Assembly: GCA_944452925.2 (NCBI GenBank)
Contig: OX101822.2
Coordinates: forward strand, 39,195,098 to 39,259,097
From: Chrysolina oricalcia
Lineage: Eukaryota > Arthropoda > Insecta > Coleoptera > Chrysomelidae
Direction of reading: 5' to 3'
DNA: 64,000 nucleotides
The translations under genes were made by a program, and so were the position numbers. This document shows, one piece after another, positions 11,346 through 22,199 of the stretch (its first letter is position 1; the number at the start of each line of letters is the position of its first letter). The notes below the pieces were generated by a model. It saw only the letters and a program-made list of their open reading frames with translations. It did no database searches and was not told the DNA's origin.

Positions 11346-12019
11346 GATTTATCAGAAAATTTTCTTCGACTCAAGTTGTAGTACTCGGAAATACCTACCT
11401 TTACGTTTACGTATATCCATTTTCCTCGGCTAACTACGACCAAATGAAAAGTGAAAAATTGGGAAAAACATACTAGGCATTTTTTTATCGCAAAAATAAC
11501 ACCAGATTCTGTTTCAGAACATCTTAAAACCCCCAAATCTCAATGCTCGAATCATTTGAATATACAGGATATGATTCATTTTGATCAGAGTTAGCCTTGG
11601 AAAAGTGATATTTGGCTATTTTTCAAAGTATTAATTAAATATTTTTGGGAATTCTGTGACAAGAGAAGACATTTTGGAAATTTTCCAAGCATTATTTATG
11701 GATTAGAGTTGATAATGCTACCAGCTACAGATGATACCTTGTATATTCAAATGATTCAAGCATTGAGATTTGGGGGGTTTTAAGGTGTTATGAAACAGAA
11801 TCTGGTGTTAGTTTTGCAATAAAAGAAATGCCTAGTATGTTTTTCCCAATTTTTCACTTTTCATTTGGTCGTAGTTAGCCGTGGAAAATGGATATACAAA
11901 GGTAACGTAAACATAAAGGTAGGTATTTCCGAGTACTACAACTTGAGTCAAAGAAAATTTCGAATTATTTCATGCTCAACGAAATATGAGGGTGTGGCTG
12001 CTCAAAGTGGGACACACTG
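11346..12019. mobile_element. Fold-back MITE, copy 2, left end truncated
   Basis: Same family as 981-1712. The left arm starts inside the repeat (TTTTCTTCGACTCAAG) and the right arm is complete, ending GGGACACACTG followed by TA at 12020. The central core is in the opposite orientation compared with copy 1, as expected if the two copies sit in opposite orientation. No genes. Confidence 0.8.
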
Positions 12020-12559
12020 TATATATAAAACAAAATTCACATTTCAAATGAAGAAATTGTTTGTCTGTAATAAAAAAAAATTGTTCAAAACTTAAATCCA
12101 GAAATTTAGTTTCTGAATACATAATGTTGAAATCATAACATTTCGTATCAAATACATTATATTGATGGGGTTCAACATTGTTACCAGCTGTAAGCAATAC
12201 ACTTTAACTTTCTACAATGTGGGGTATTTTCTGTTCCTAGGGCTCAAAAGTAAAACTTTGATGTCGGATTCTAGTAAAAAAAATAACCACTTTGGAGAAA
12301 ATAATAAACACCAGTTCGTTTCCACACCACCTTAGAAGGCAGAGTTTCCGGCGCGTTTTTTTTTCATATTGGCATCCCCTTCAAGCCTAGTTCAGTCTTA
12401 AGAAGTGAAAGTTCTAGAATAATAAATTGCTTCTATGTCAAAATAAAAATCAAACTCATATCCAGATTCGAATCAGTTCTGGACCAATGCAGCGAGTTTT
12501 TATGTCACAGTGTCTTTTCGAAAACATAACTCGATGTGACTCAGGGTTTTTCTTGAAAA
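12020..12559. other. No feature recognised
   Basis: AT-rich sequence between the MITE and the 137-bp repeat block; no gene or repeat assigned. Confidence 0.35.
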
Positions 12560-13290
12560 ATAATAACGTGGAAAATTAATGTATCCATTACTTTTGGACA
12601 TCACTGTGTAAAACGTCGTAATCATGTTTCCGACTTATGGCTTTTTTTTCTGGTCTTGAAATCAGATTTTCCTTCTACATGCCAATTCCCATAAACGAGA
12701 AAATGAACAAAAATTCCTGTGATTTTCCTGCAAGTTTTCCAGTTTCCTACAGTATGATGAGCACAAACCAGACTTATGGCTTTTTTTATAACATACTTTT
12801 ACATTAACAAATTTTTATTACACATTATTTCGTTCACGAGAAAGTTTGCCGGAAGACGAAAAAAATTTTCACAAAATGTTCCTTCCGTAAAATTAATTTC
12901 AATAGCTGCTTATAGAATATTTTTTTCGGGTTCCTAACAATATTAAATTTCATTGTCGATTGCCATAAGCGAGAAAATGCATCAACAACCAATTATTTTG
13001 TAACAAGATCGCTCCCCTATTTAAACCCTTTAAGCAGGTGCAAACCTTATGGCTTTGGTTTTTCACTATTAGATTGTTATACCTATTCATGTGTTAAAAT
13101 GCCATAAACGAGAAAATTGTAAAAAAAACAATTTTTTTCTGCAAAAGGAAAATGAATTTTATATATGCCTAGCACACGTCCGATCGCTAAATTTAAATTT
13201 TTTGGGCTCAACACTGACATAATTTCCAGTGGTAAGAATCCCAGAAAAGAGAAAATGAGTCAGCAAAATCTGTCGTTATCTGACGGTCTA
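12560..13290. repeat. Degenerate tandem repeat, period about 137 bp
   Basis: The motif CCATAAACGAGAAAAT and diverged forms of it recur at about 12690, 12828, 12963, 13101 and 13237, a steady spacing of 135-138 bp. A second landmark, CTTATGGCTTT, precedes several of them. Units are strongly diverged. The array ends just before the hammerhead-like repeat at 13340, so the two may belong to one satellite or retroelement terminal region. Confidence 0.65.
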
Positions 13291-13339
13291 AAAATGTACC
13301 TAATCCAGATTCGGTAACGAGCACATGGAACTACCTGAG

Positions 13340-13490
13340 TCAGAATGAGTACAATCTCCGGAGACGGAATCTTTAGTCATCCGAGATTATCCACAATATA
13401 TAAGCCTCTGAAGAAGCCAGCCACTCGCGCTGGTCAAACGTCAGGACGAAATTCCAAAAAGCGACGTCCTTCAAATCCGAATGGAAAAAG
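13340..13490 (+). ncRNA. Hammerhead-ribozyme-like repeat, copy 2
   Basis: Inverted copy of 10563-10712. CTGAAGA is at 13408-13414, stem II pairs GCCAGC (13416-13421) with GCTGGT (13429-13434), and stem III CGTC pairs with a downstream GACG followed by TC, the expected cleavage-site position. The core GAAA has become CAAA (13435-13438) and the stem I partner is shortened, so this copy is also predicted inactive. Its lesions differ from those of copy 1; between them the two copies supply every element of the motif. Confidence 0.6.
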
Positions 13491-13819
13491 TGACAATCAA
13501 AAAAAAGATTGCTTCGGTCTCTGTGTGTTCAACATTAGCAAATGTTTGTGATTCTTCAGAAGAATGTAAATTGTTATTAAAATCAAACCCCTACGAACCC
13601 CTACGAACAACCCCCAGAAGTTTTTGAGAGACTTGTGCGAGCCAGGAAAGACGAAGACCATACCTTCTAATGTGTGATGCCGAGCCATATACATTTGATA
13701 GTGGTTGAGCATAAAAATTCAATGAAACGTAGAATAATGGTCACAACCATCATTGGAAACCAGAAGAACAATCCTTGAAGAGTTATTGAAATATAGTAAT
13801 CAAGAAAAAAGGAACATAC
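13491..13819. other. Intron sequence, nothing recognised
   Basis: Downstream of the lectin exon on the minus strand. The small open frames here show no homology I recognise. Confidence 0.4.
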
Positions 13820-14155
13820 CATTTACTCCGATTTTCACTTCTACGACGTTTGCTTGATCCTGGTTGTTCCCATATGCAGGCTTATGATATACCAGATTTT
13901 CATCAACAAAAATGTTAATTTTTGGAGGAATTTCTTCTGTTCGTGACAATATGGATTCACAGATGGAAGGTCGTTTTACTGCACAATCCAAATCATTCCA
14001 TTTTCCAGCCTCCTGAGTTATTTCGATGCAGTTTTCAATTCCCATTGCATTATTTGGGTTAGTAGGAATCCAGTTCGTATATTCCAGTCTTTCTCCATTG
14101 GACCAAGACCAATCACCAGAGAGTTTATTTCCTGATATCCAGAAATTGAAGTCTT
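13820..14155 (-). CDS. C-type lectin domain, C-terminal-half exon plus linker module
   Basis: Minus-strand exon. The acceptor TTCACAG ends at 14156 and the donor GTATGT starts at 13819; it enters with two bases of a codon and leaves in phase 1. It encodes the second half of a C-type lectin-like domain: FWISGNKLSGDWSWSNG, YTNW, NPNN, ENC, KWNDLDC and RPSICES. The WND calcium motif is present; the EPN/QPD-type position reads NPN. After the domain comes a segment of about 40 residues (INIFVDENLVYHKP...VVEVKIGVNG) that resembles the end of exon 49495-48978, so the protein repeats a lectin-plus-linker unit. It joins in phase to exon 40305-40197. Further exons should lie below 13819. Ligand unknown; such proteins usually bind sugars in haemolymph or at the cell surface. 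Confidence 0.8.
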
Positions 14156-14479
14156 CTGTGAACATTATGAGAAAACAAAAGTGTTCCATACATAGAAGAA
14201 ACTTATAATGCTTATGCCATGAAAGTTTGATGATACTGGTTCGATGAAATATAAGAAACAATATCTACTCTAATAACTGCAGCTGCAACTTCTTGAGGTG
14301 GTCCGCGCTGAGTGTGAAAGAGTTAGATAATTGTATAAATATATCTAATTCATGTTTTAAAGAGAAACATTCTCAATTGAAAATTGAATCAATACATGAC
14401 TCCTCTGGAAATGAAAAAAAAAAAACCCTACGATAAAATTGAAGTTACTTTTTCGTAATATCTAACAGAAAACATCTAC

Positions 14480-15850
14480 TTCCCTTTTGGGCTTTTGGGC
14501 GTTGTCACCAGGTACAGAGACCTTCCCCTCATTCTTATAATTCCGACTCCGTATGTGTCCGTTGCTTCTTTGATTAGATCTTCTTTACCGACTTCCGTTT
14601 TCAGTCCTCTTTAAATGAAGATGTGTTTTATAGAGTTCGAGAGAGTGTAACTGTGGTATTCAGTACCCTCTCTCATTACCATCGCCTTCATTTTGAGGTC
14701 GTTCTCTGTACCGGCAAAAATTTACGTCTGTCTGCCAGTTACCCTCACCTCAAAATCTGCCGTATCATGGCTTAGGACTCATTATCTATTGGCAGTGTCC
14801 CCTGCATGATAATAGGGTTGGGCCTGCTAACTTTGGGTGGGGTCTTGGTGGGGGAAGTGGGAGCTTTCGATGATGTCTCTTTTGTTTCCGTCTTCTATGT
14901 GGTGGAGTCGTTCTGTACTGCCTCAGCATCCGTCAGAGTATGATACTTGTTTCTAACTTCAATGGTTGCTTTCTCGGGTGTCTATTGGAGTCTTGATGTC
15001 TTCTAAGGCATGATAAATTACTGGTGGGAGTGGAGGGAAATCTAGTATTTTTTTTGGCGTTTTCAGTAGGTTTCTTGCATTCAGGAGTTTTTTCATTTCT
15101 TCTCTGTATGGCTCTCTGCAGTGCTCCAACAGTGCCTGTCTTATGGTGACTTGAATTGCCTGATTGCTAACCAGGCCATCAGGAAAGTATGACTAGCGTG
15201 TTTTTCTGTAGGTGGGGTCCTTGATCTCGTCAATTTTGGCCTGAATTACGTTCTGACTTTTGCCTTTGAAGTTGAAATTTAATTTCGATTGCCTTTTGTT
15301 CGGCCTTCATTGTAGTAGAGTGAAATTTGTTACCATTGGTTCGTCTTGGTCAGATTGAGATATTCACCACAGTTTCCGATTCCGTTTCCCACACTTTCCA
15401 ATCTACTCACCATCACCATCCTTTCCGATTTACTTGTGTTTTTGGTGGTGGGTCACTACACTTTCCTTTATTGCCAATGATTTTGTGAATTTTTCAAATG
15501 TGAGAATTTCATCAAAATTTGGTTGATGCATTTTTGTTGTTGTGGCAGGATTCCATATCCCTTTCAATTTGTTCTACCCAACTAGCGTTCGGGAGCTGGT
15601 CCGAAACGTATCCATCCGCTCATATAAGGTATAAGGCTCATATCCCAGGTAAATTTTCTGGATTTTGTTGTGGATGGATTGCAGTGCTTTCATTGGCCTT
15701 GTTGAATATTTCCCACACTGTATGTATCGTATCTGGTATGTACCATCGTCTTTACAATAGTTCTGGGAATGAGAATTGGTGGATATATGCAAGTGATCCA
15801 TAAAGTGTGTTGAATTTTTACATTTTGGGTATTAGTGTCCTCGACCGGCG
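14480..15850 (-). pseudogene. Decayed retroelement ORF1/gag-like region
   Basis: On the minus strand, from about 15840 down to 14480, successive frames read as one decaying protein: a stretch including LLNARNLLKTPKKI and FPPLPPVIYHALED, a Pro/Thr/Lys-rich segment, then VMREGTEYHSYTLSRTL, which recalls the start of nucleic-acid-binding domains in insect LINE ORF1. Multiple stops and shifts are present. I cannot name the family; the call rests on composition and domain order only. Confidence 0.4.
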
Positions 15851-16804
15851 TTCGTTGGAAAGTGTGGTGAACCACATTTTCTGTCAGAGTAGGGCAAAGG
15901 GAGGAGAGTTACACCATCTTTTAAAGAACTCAATACAAACTCATCATTTTACAAGGTAAAATTATTTTTAAAAAATAACACAAACTTGAAAAAACATTTG
16001 AACTAGAACTTAAAAGTAATATTTGCTATGTAAGTTGACAATAACCTGCAATAAAAAAATAAGTAACTGTTGCACCGCCTTTGGTAGGAGAGTTGAACCT
16101 GAGGCTCTTTCGGGCAGAATGTTACTTTTTATTCTGGAGGGTCGATCCGCAGGTTTGGTAAAGTGATTAGAGACTCGTACATCCTTCATGGAGCCATCGT
16201 TTACACAATGTACATTGAAGCCAGTCCTCTGTCTTTTTCGACTTTCGGTAGTCCTCACCACATTCAGTATACTCATTTTCATAGTCGCTTAATAATAATA
16301 ATAATAATAAGTAATAATAATAATTCGTCTTCATTACTTCCAAACATTTTTACAGATAAAGCATTACACAAAATAAATAAAGTTTATAGTTTGATAGCAA
16401 AGGGCGAAGTTTATTTTTTGCTGTGTAAACACACCAAAAAATATTCTTCCACTTAAACCTCAACAGCCTGTGCATTCATACTGATAAATCAATAGAGTAT
16501 AGGTACTGAGCATAATAGAATGATACTCTTGGTAGTGATTAATGATCCATATAGTTTTTCAAAATTCATCTTTGTATGTCTAATGAATGTTTTCTTAAAA
16601 ATGATTTAAAGGACATGGCACTGGATAATTGGGAGGTTCTATTGCTGCTGGCGTGCAGTGTATAAAAAGTAGGATGACGCCTTTTGTGAAGTGAGTTCAT
16701 TTGAAGTGTATCTATTGATCCTGAATTCGATGGTTCCACGTCAAAAATTACGGAAGATACGAGGGTGTTTCCATGAGAAATAAAACACACTGTATATGGT
16801 TGCA
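15851..16804. other. Intron sequence with microsatellite and a possible LINE tail
   Basis: A (AAT)n microsatellite lies at about 16290-16325. On the minus strand 16560-16820 reads as a basic segment ending SSAMSFKSFLRKHSLDIQR, which could be the C-terminus of a LINE reverse transcriptase. An open frame at 16010-16282 (minus) has no recognised relative. No firm gene. Confidence 0.3.
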
Positions 16805-16810
16805 AACATG
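16805..16810 (+). repeat. Left 6-bp direct repeat (AACATG) flanking the palindrome
   Basis: AACATG immediately precedes the first base of the palindrome (AGTAGTG). The identical hexamer in the same orientation immediately follows its last base at 32903-32908. Best read as a target-site duplication. Confidence 0.8.
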
Positions 16811-16974
16811 AGTAGTGATACAACGTGTGTTCTAGCCCACCATGCGCAGTAGCGACTTCCCAGCGTCGCTGGGTTCACCGCGTGACGTTGGGTGTTGCCG
16901 GATTTAAAATTAAGGAGTAGAGTTACGGAGGGTGGGACGTTGCCGGTTTTTAAATTTAATTATGGAAGAAAAAA

Positions 16975-18130
16975 GATATACAGGGTGTACCATCATAGTA
17001 TTTAAGAGAAAAAAACATGGCTGCTGCCATACCGGGTGAACCAACACAACATTTATGAGAAAAAAACATGGCTGCCTATCAAATAACATGAGATAGAGAA
17101 AAAAACATGGCAGCTGTCAAATATGGTATACAGGATGTCTCAAAATACATCGGAAAAATGAATCATCACATCATTGGAGCATCGCATCATTGGGGCATGC
17201 AGGGATTCAGAAGTTTTCGTTTTACGTATACAGGGTGTGTCAAAATACACCATTTAAGGAAAAAAATAAATACAGGGTGTCTCATAAACGTGCATCGTGA
17301 CGGGGTCCCTCATTTTTAAAGTGCGATTTGGGAGTACAGTTGGCATAAATATATATATATACAGGGTGTACCATCATAGTATTTAAGAGAAAAAACATGG
17401 CTGCTACCATACAGGGTGTACCAACTTGGCATTTAAGAGAAAAAAACATGGCAGCTATGAAAATTGGTATACCGGGTGAACCAACACAACATTTAAGAGA
17501 AAAAAACATGGCTGCCTGTCAAATGACATGAGACAGAAAAAAACATGGCAGCTGTCAAATTTGGTATACAGGATGTCTCAAAATACATCGATTAAGAGAA
17601 AAAACATGGCGGCTGTCAAATTTGGTATACCGGGTGTCTCAAAAAACATCGATTAAGAGAAAAAAACATGGCTGATACCATACAGGGTGTACCATCATAG
17701 TATTTAAGAGAAAAAAACATGGCTGCTGCCATACAGGGTGTACCATCATAGTATTTAAGAGAAAAAACATGGCTGCTACCATACAGGGTGTACCAACTTG
17801 GCATTTAAGAGAAAAAAACATGGCAGCTGCTCGGTAAATGGTATACAGGGTGTTTCAAAACAGTCAATTAGGAGAAAAACATTTATCATTTGACAGAAAA
17901 AAACATGGCGTCTTTTTGTCAAAATCTATACAGGGTGTACCAATAAATGATGTAAACAAAAAATAAATAAATACAGGGTGTCTCATAAACGTGCATCATG
18001 ATGGGGTTTGGCATTTAAGAAAAAAATATATACCAGGTGTACCAACGTGCCAGTTGAGACAAAAAATATATACAGGGTGTCTCATAAACGTGCATCGTGA
18101 CGGGGTCCGTCATTTTTAAAGTGCGATACC
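16975..18130. repeat. Array of ACAGGGTGT / AAAACATGGC units, left arm
   Basis: About twenty units, mostly 45-60 bp, each built from TATACAGGGTGT, a variable part (often CCATCATAGTATTTAAGAG or CCAACTTGGCATTTAAGAG), then AAAAAACATGGCTGC and a CCATA or CAAAT link. Units are shuffled rather than strictly tandem, and some carry a longer variable part. The recurring peptide MFFSLK on the minus strand is a by-product of the unit. The same array is mirrored at 31583-32738, and single units recur near the palindrome centre. Confidence 0.8.
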
Positions 18131-18849
18131 AATTCGTTTTCAAGGAATACATCAGAGCCATCTGTCGTTCAATATATACATTAATGATATTTTGGATCTG
18201 TACGAATCATCAAAAAATAAGCACTTCCGGTTTCAAAAATTAAGATAGAAGAAAAGTAATAGTAAATTCGGATTACCCACATCGGGGAGAGTCCAAATCT
18301 GCAATAAAATTGCTACTTCCGGTCCAAACCGGAAATGGCACTTCCGGTCGTCCGATTCGGATGATTTTGGTATCAATAGGTTCGTTTGGATGTCAAGAAA
18401 CATTTTTAATCATTTTTCGAGGTCAAAACGGCATAGGAGGCTATCTTCGTTATTAGTAAAGTTACAGAAACGTGCGGGTACTCTAAGAAGACAACTTTCA
18501 TGGGAGATCAAGAAAATAATAGAATTTGCGTACATCAACTGCCATAAGGGCCGTAAACCGCACATATTAATGTGTTATATACTTATTGCTTAAATCTTAG
18601 AAGCTGATTCGTAAAAGTTTGTCATTTTTCATTCAGAATGCCACTCAATATATGTGTCTTTGTTTCGTTTTCACTATCCATCATCATCAGGCGGAGTTAG
18701 GCAGCACGATTTTTTTAAAGTATAAGATTGAATTACATCTGTGTGTGTGTATTGTAGAAAACAACTACTCACCCATACAGAGAGATTGAATTACATCAGA
18801 CGTCTATGTATTTTCTGATCAAACCAGAATGAACTAACCTTATAAAACG

Positions 18850-19350
18850 CTTATTGTGACCACCTTTTAATGTGTTTTAACGCTTCTAATTTTACTTGTT
18901 TTTTGGAACACGAAAACGTCTATTTTCGTTGCATTTTTACGTGTTTCAGCGTTTCAAATTTTAGTTGTTTTTTCGAACGCGAAAACGAACATTTTGAGCA
19001 ATTTTGAAATGCCTTTTGTCCATAAGAATTACATGTAAAAGTGTATTTTTGGCGTTCGTAATTTTAGTTGTTTTTTGGAACACGAAAACGCATGTTTTCA
19101 TTGCATTTTTTATGTGTTTAAGCGTTTCAAATTTTAGTTGTTTTTTGGAACGCGAAAACGATCATTTTAAGCAATTTTGAAATGCCTATTGTCCATAAGA
19201 ATAACATGTAAACATGGTTTGATTTTAGACTGTTTTTTGGAACACGGAAACGCATGTTTTTCGTTACATATTTTATGTAATTCAGCGTTTGAAATTTCAT
19301 ATGTTTTTTTCGAATGCGAAAAACGTCAGTTTTGACCACATTTTGTGCGT
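18850..19350. repeat. Degenerate tandem repeat with CGTTTCAAATTTTAGTTG motif, left arm
   Basis: At least four units of about 90-125 bp, each containing TTTTAGTTGTTTTTTGGAAC, a GCGAAAACG motif and, in some, GCCTTTTGTCCATAAGAAT followed by ACATGTAAA. Mirrored at 30352-30852. Non-coding. Confidence 0.7.
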
Positions 19351-19583
19351 GTTTTAGAGTTTCAAATTAACCAATTTAAGTTATAGGTAAAAAAGAAACA
19401 TGGTGGCTACTTGTTAAATGTTATACAGGGTGTGTCAAAACACATTTTTGGGAGAAAAAACAACAAGATGCGTTAAAATACATCATTTAAGATGAAAAAC
19501 ATGACGGTTGCTTGTTAAATGGTATACAGGGTGCTCCAAAACTTACCATTCAAGAGGAAAAACATTTTGCTGGATGTCAAAGT

Positions 19584-19675
19584 ATGGGTATGTTCGGTAT
19601 GGTTCGGTTTGTCACCGTATGGTGCAGTATGGGTATGTTCGGTATGGTTCGGTTTGTCACAGTATGGTTTAGTTA
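19584..19675. repeat. Short direct repeat with GGTATGGTTCGGTTTGTCAC
   Basis: A unit of about 45 bp (TATGGGTATGTTCGGTATGG followed by TTCGGTTTGTCAC) occurs twice in tandem with one substitution. It is mirrored in the right arm around 30030-30120. Confidence 0.65.
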
Positions 19676-19828
19676 TGTATAGACTTGATGGAATGTAGAG
19701 AATTCAGATGCATTCAATATGTTGCATCGAACACAAAGTAAAAACATGGAACAGGAGCTTGAACATCGCAGCAGCAGCAATATCCAAACACCCTCCCATA
19801 TTAATAATAATGAAGTAATGAAAAGTGA

Positions 19829-20536
19829 TATGGGGCATCATCCAAGACAACAACTTTTACAACAAAATCGACCACAACGCTATCCAAGACAACAACACCA
19901 CTCAGGACACCAACAACACCAGAGCTTGACTCTAAAAGAAGTTTATGTAAAATCAAATACCCCGATCAAATGTTAATTACATCAAACAATCACATGTTCA
20001 TTTTTTCCAAAGGATTGGTGTGGATTGTGAAGTTGGGGTTCGAGAATCAAAAAGCACAGTTATTGAGCCCAAAGAAAATCTCAGATTATACAAACCTTAA
20101 TATATCACACATATATCAGAAACCAAATGATGAGGTCGTCATTTTTAATGATAAACGTGTTAGCGTAATAGATTTTCCTACTTTCAAACAACGTTCTGTG
20201 GATAAATCCATCGATGAATTTGGAATCTCCAAAAATGCAAGAATCAGTGCTATGTTTTGCTCATATAGAGGCAAAACTTATATTCTATATGATGATTTGT
20301 ATGCAGAGCTCAGTGATTGTGGGGATGTGAAACATGGCTTCATCAGCGAAAAGTTTCCAGGCGTACCAACAAACATCATCACAAATGCTTTTAGATTCAC
20401 GAATGGAAATATTTATTTCTTCAGCAATGATACATTTTATGAATTCAACGAGTTTTCCAATAAACTGATCAGAGCAGGTAAATTCGATTGGAGCATGTTC
20501 ACAGAATATACGTTTTACGCGTTTCAAAAAAGATAA
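19829..20536 (+). CDS. Hemopexin-like domain segment (MMP C-terminal type), left-arm copy
   Basis: An open frame runs from just after a stop at 19826 to the stop at 20534: a Thr-rich stretch (TTTFTTKSTTTLSKTTTPLRTP), then a hemopexin-like beta-propeller of about 195 residues beginning LCKIKYPDQMLITSNNHMF and showing blade motifs such as MFIFSKGLVWIV, VVIFNDKRVSVI, TYILYDDLYAEL and IYFFSNDTFYEFNE. A Thr-rich hinge followed by hemopexin repeats is the layout of the C-terminal half of insect matrix metalloproteinases. No protease domain (HExxH) is visible upstream in the arm, so this is a fragment, a captured exon or a hemopexin-only protein. An ATG inside the propeller (19970) is the first Met in this frame; an upstream exon may supply the start. 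The translation from that ATG is identical in the right arm. Confidence 0.65.
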   Translation, partial: YGASSKTTTFTTKSTTTLSKTTTPLRTPTTPELDSKRSLCKIKYPDQMLITSNNHMFIFSKGLVWIVKLGFENQKAQLLSPKKISDYTNLNISHIYQKPNDEVVIFNDKRVSVIDFPTFKQRSVDKSIDEFGISKNARISAMFCSYRGKTYILYDDLYAELSDCGDVKHGFISEKFPGVPTNIITNAFRFTNGNIYFFSNDTFYEFNEFSNKLIRAGKFDWSMFTEYTFYAFQKR

Positions 20537-21229
20537 AAAATACGAACGTCAATTCACGCAAAAATACGTACAAAAATAGCCGTTTTCGCATTAATTATTA
20601 TGACGAAAATTAAGGCAAACAATATACACGTTTACATGTATTTCTTATGTAGATTTGATATTTCTAAATTGTTTAAAATGGACGTTTTTACACGCATTCA
20701 GTCGAGAAAACATAATTTCAGCAAATATCGTGTTTTATTATTGGAGTTATCACCATTGTGTGGTTTAGGGCGATAGGCGTTTATATTTCATATCTTGAAT
20801 TTATACAGGAAATTATGAGTATTATTATTCATTTTACTTCAGTTAGCATCTACAAAAATTTATTTCGTGTTGTCGATTTTCACAATGTTCATTTTGAATA
20901 ATGTCCGTTTAGGATACATAAGTCCATTATGATTTTTTTTTGAGATAGTCAGTTTTATTAAATATAGGGGTTTTTACAAATTATTAGAGTCTAATTTCAA
21001 AATAAGATAACATTTTCGCCATAGGTGTTTAATTATCTGAAATGTGATTGAGTGAAATTTTCATAAAAGTTTTAGCTGTGAGGCATGGTGCCGTCATTAT
21101 TGGTTAATTATTTTATCTACAATAATTTTTTATATAAACATATATTCATAAATGGGAATCACTCTCAAAAGTACAGCTTTCAAATCAGATAATAAACCTT
21201 TATCGGGACATGATACAATATTTGTATAA
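20537..21229. other. Arm sequence without a gene
   Basis: AT-rich sequence downstream of the hemopexin stop. Its first 150 bp contain CGTTTTTACACG-type motifs related to the repeat at 18850-19350. The extra right-arm segment falls at the position equivalent to about 20696. Confidence 0.5.
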
Positions 21230-22030
21230 AAAAATCAAATTCGATGATTTGGATCAAACGAAAACAACAAAAAAATGACATGAAAATAGTGGTAATAATT
21301 ATGAAAGACATTAGATGACGTCATATAAAGTATGGACGACTGTACATAAATTATGTTTGCGGCAGATTTCAAGCTTGACGCGTCAGAAGAAATGAAATGA
21401 AACGGGATGAATCAATGAAATTATGAAAATGATAATAGTAATAAATATAGAGGTCAGCGCATTGAAATATACGTATGGAAGGGATCAAATTCAACGATTT
21501 GGATGAAACGATGAAACGACACAAAAAATCAAGAAAATAATGATGATAATAATAAAAAATGTAGAAGACATCATATTATACAGTATAGAAGGCTGTTAAT
21601 AAATTATGCTTGCGGCAGATTTCAAGCTCAACGCGTCAGAAGTAACGAAATGAAACGGGATGAATCAAAGAAATTATGAAAATAATAATAGTAATAAATG
21701 TAGAGGTTGAAATAAATATGGAAGGTATCAAATTCGATGATTTGAATGAAACGAAACGACACAAAAAGTTATGAAAATAATGACAATAATAATAAAAATG
21801 CGGTCGACGTCATATACCGTAGGCGTCCGACGGGTATCAAGCTTGACGCGTTGGAAGAAACAAAACGATATGATATGAAAGGAAGCAAAAATGAATTAAT
21901 GAAATCATAAAAATAATTGTGATTATGAGAAATAGAGAAAGCGCATAAATTACGCGTTCGACAGGTTTAGAGATCAATGCATTGAACGAAACGTCGCGTC
22001 GTGAAAATAATAATAATACTACGAAATATA
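21230..22030. repeat. Degenerate tandem repeat, about 240 bp, left arm
   Basis: Three to four diverged units, each with an AAATTCGATGATTTGGAT start, an ACGAAACGACAC motif, an AATAATAAAAATG run, a GACGTCATAT-like motif and a TTTCAAGCTTGACGCGTCAG block. Mirrored at 27177-27977. No coding potential. Confidence 0.7.
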
Positions 22031-22199
22031 GAGAACAACAACTAATAACCTATGTGTCTGACTTGACGTGTTGAATAAAACGAATCGCAATGAAACGAAA
22101 AGGTAACGTGAAAAATAAAATGCCAACGAGGTTCAAAATGAAAAATTGAGGTGAAAAAAAAAGTCATGGAACGATGGGAAAAGATGCATTCAAGGAACA

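Noticed and set aside
13345..13551. Open frame across the second hammerhead-like repeat
   Set aside because: The RNA-structure explanation fits both copies; the frame is not preserved in the other copy.
17282..17821. Repeated MFFSLK...GTPCMVAAMFF frames on the minus strand of the array (and mirror)
   Set aside because: They arise from the repeat unit itself; no start context, domain or conservation beyond the unit.
16975..18130. CRISPR-like spacing of repeats
   Set aside because: Units vary in length and content, no leader or cas genes, and the sequence is eukaryotic.
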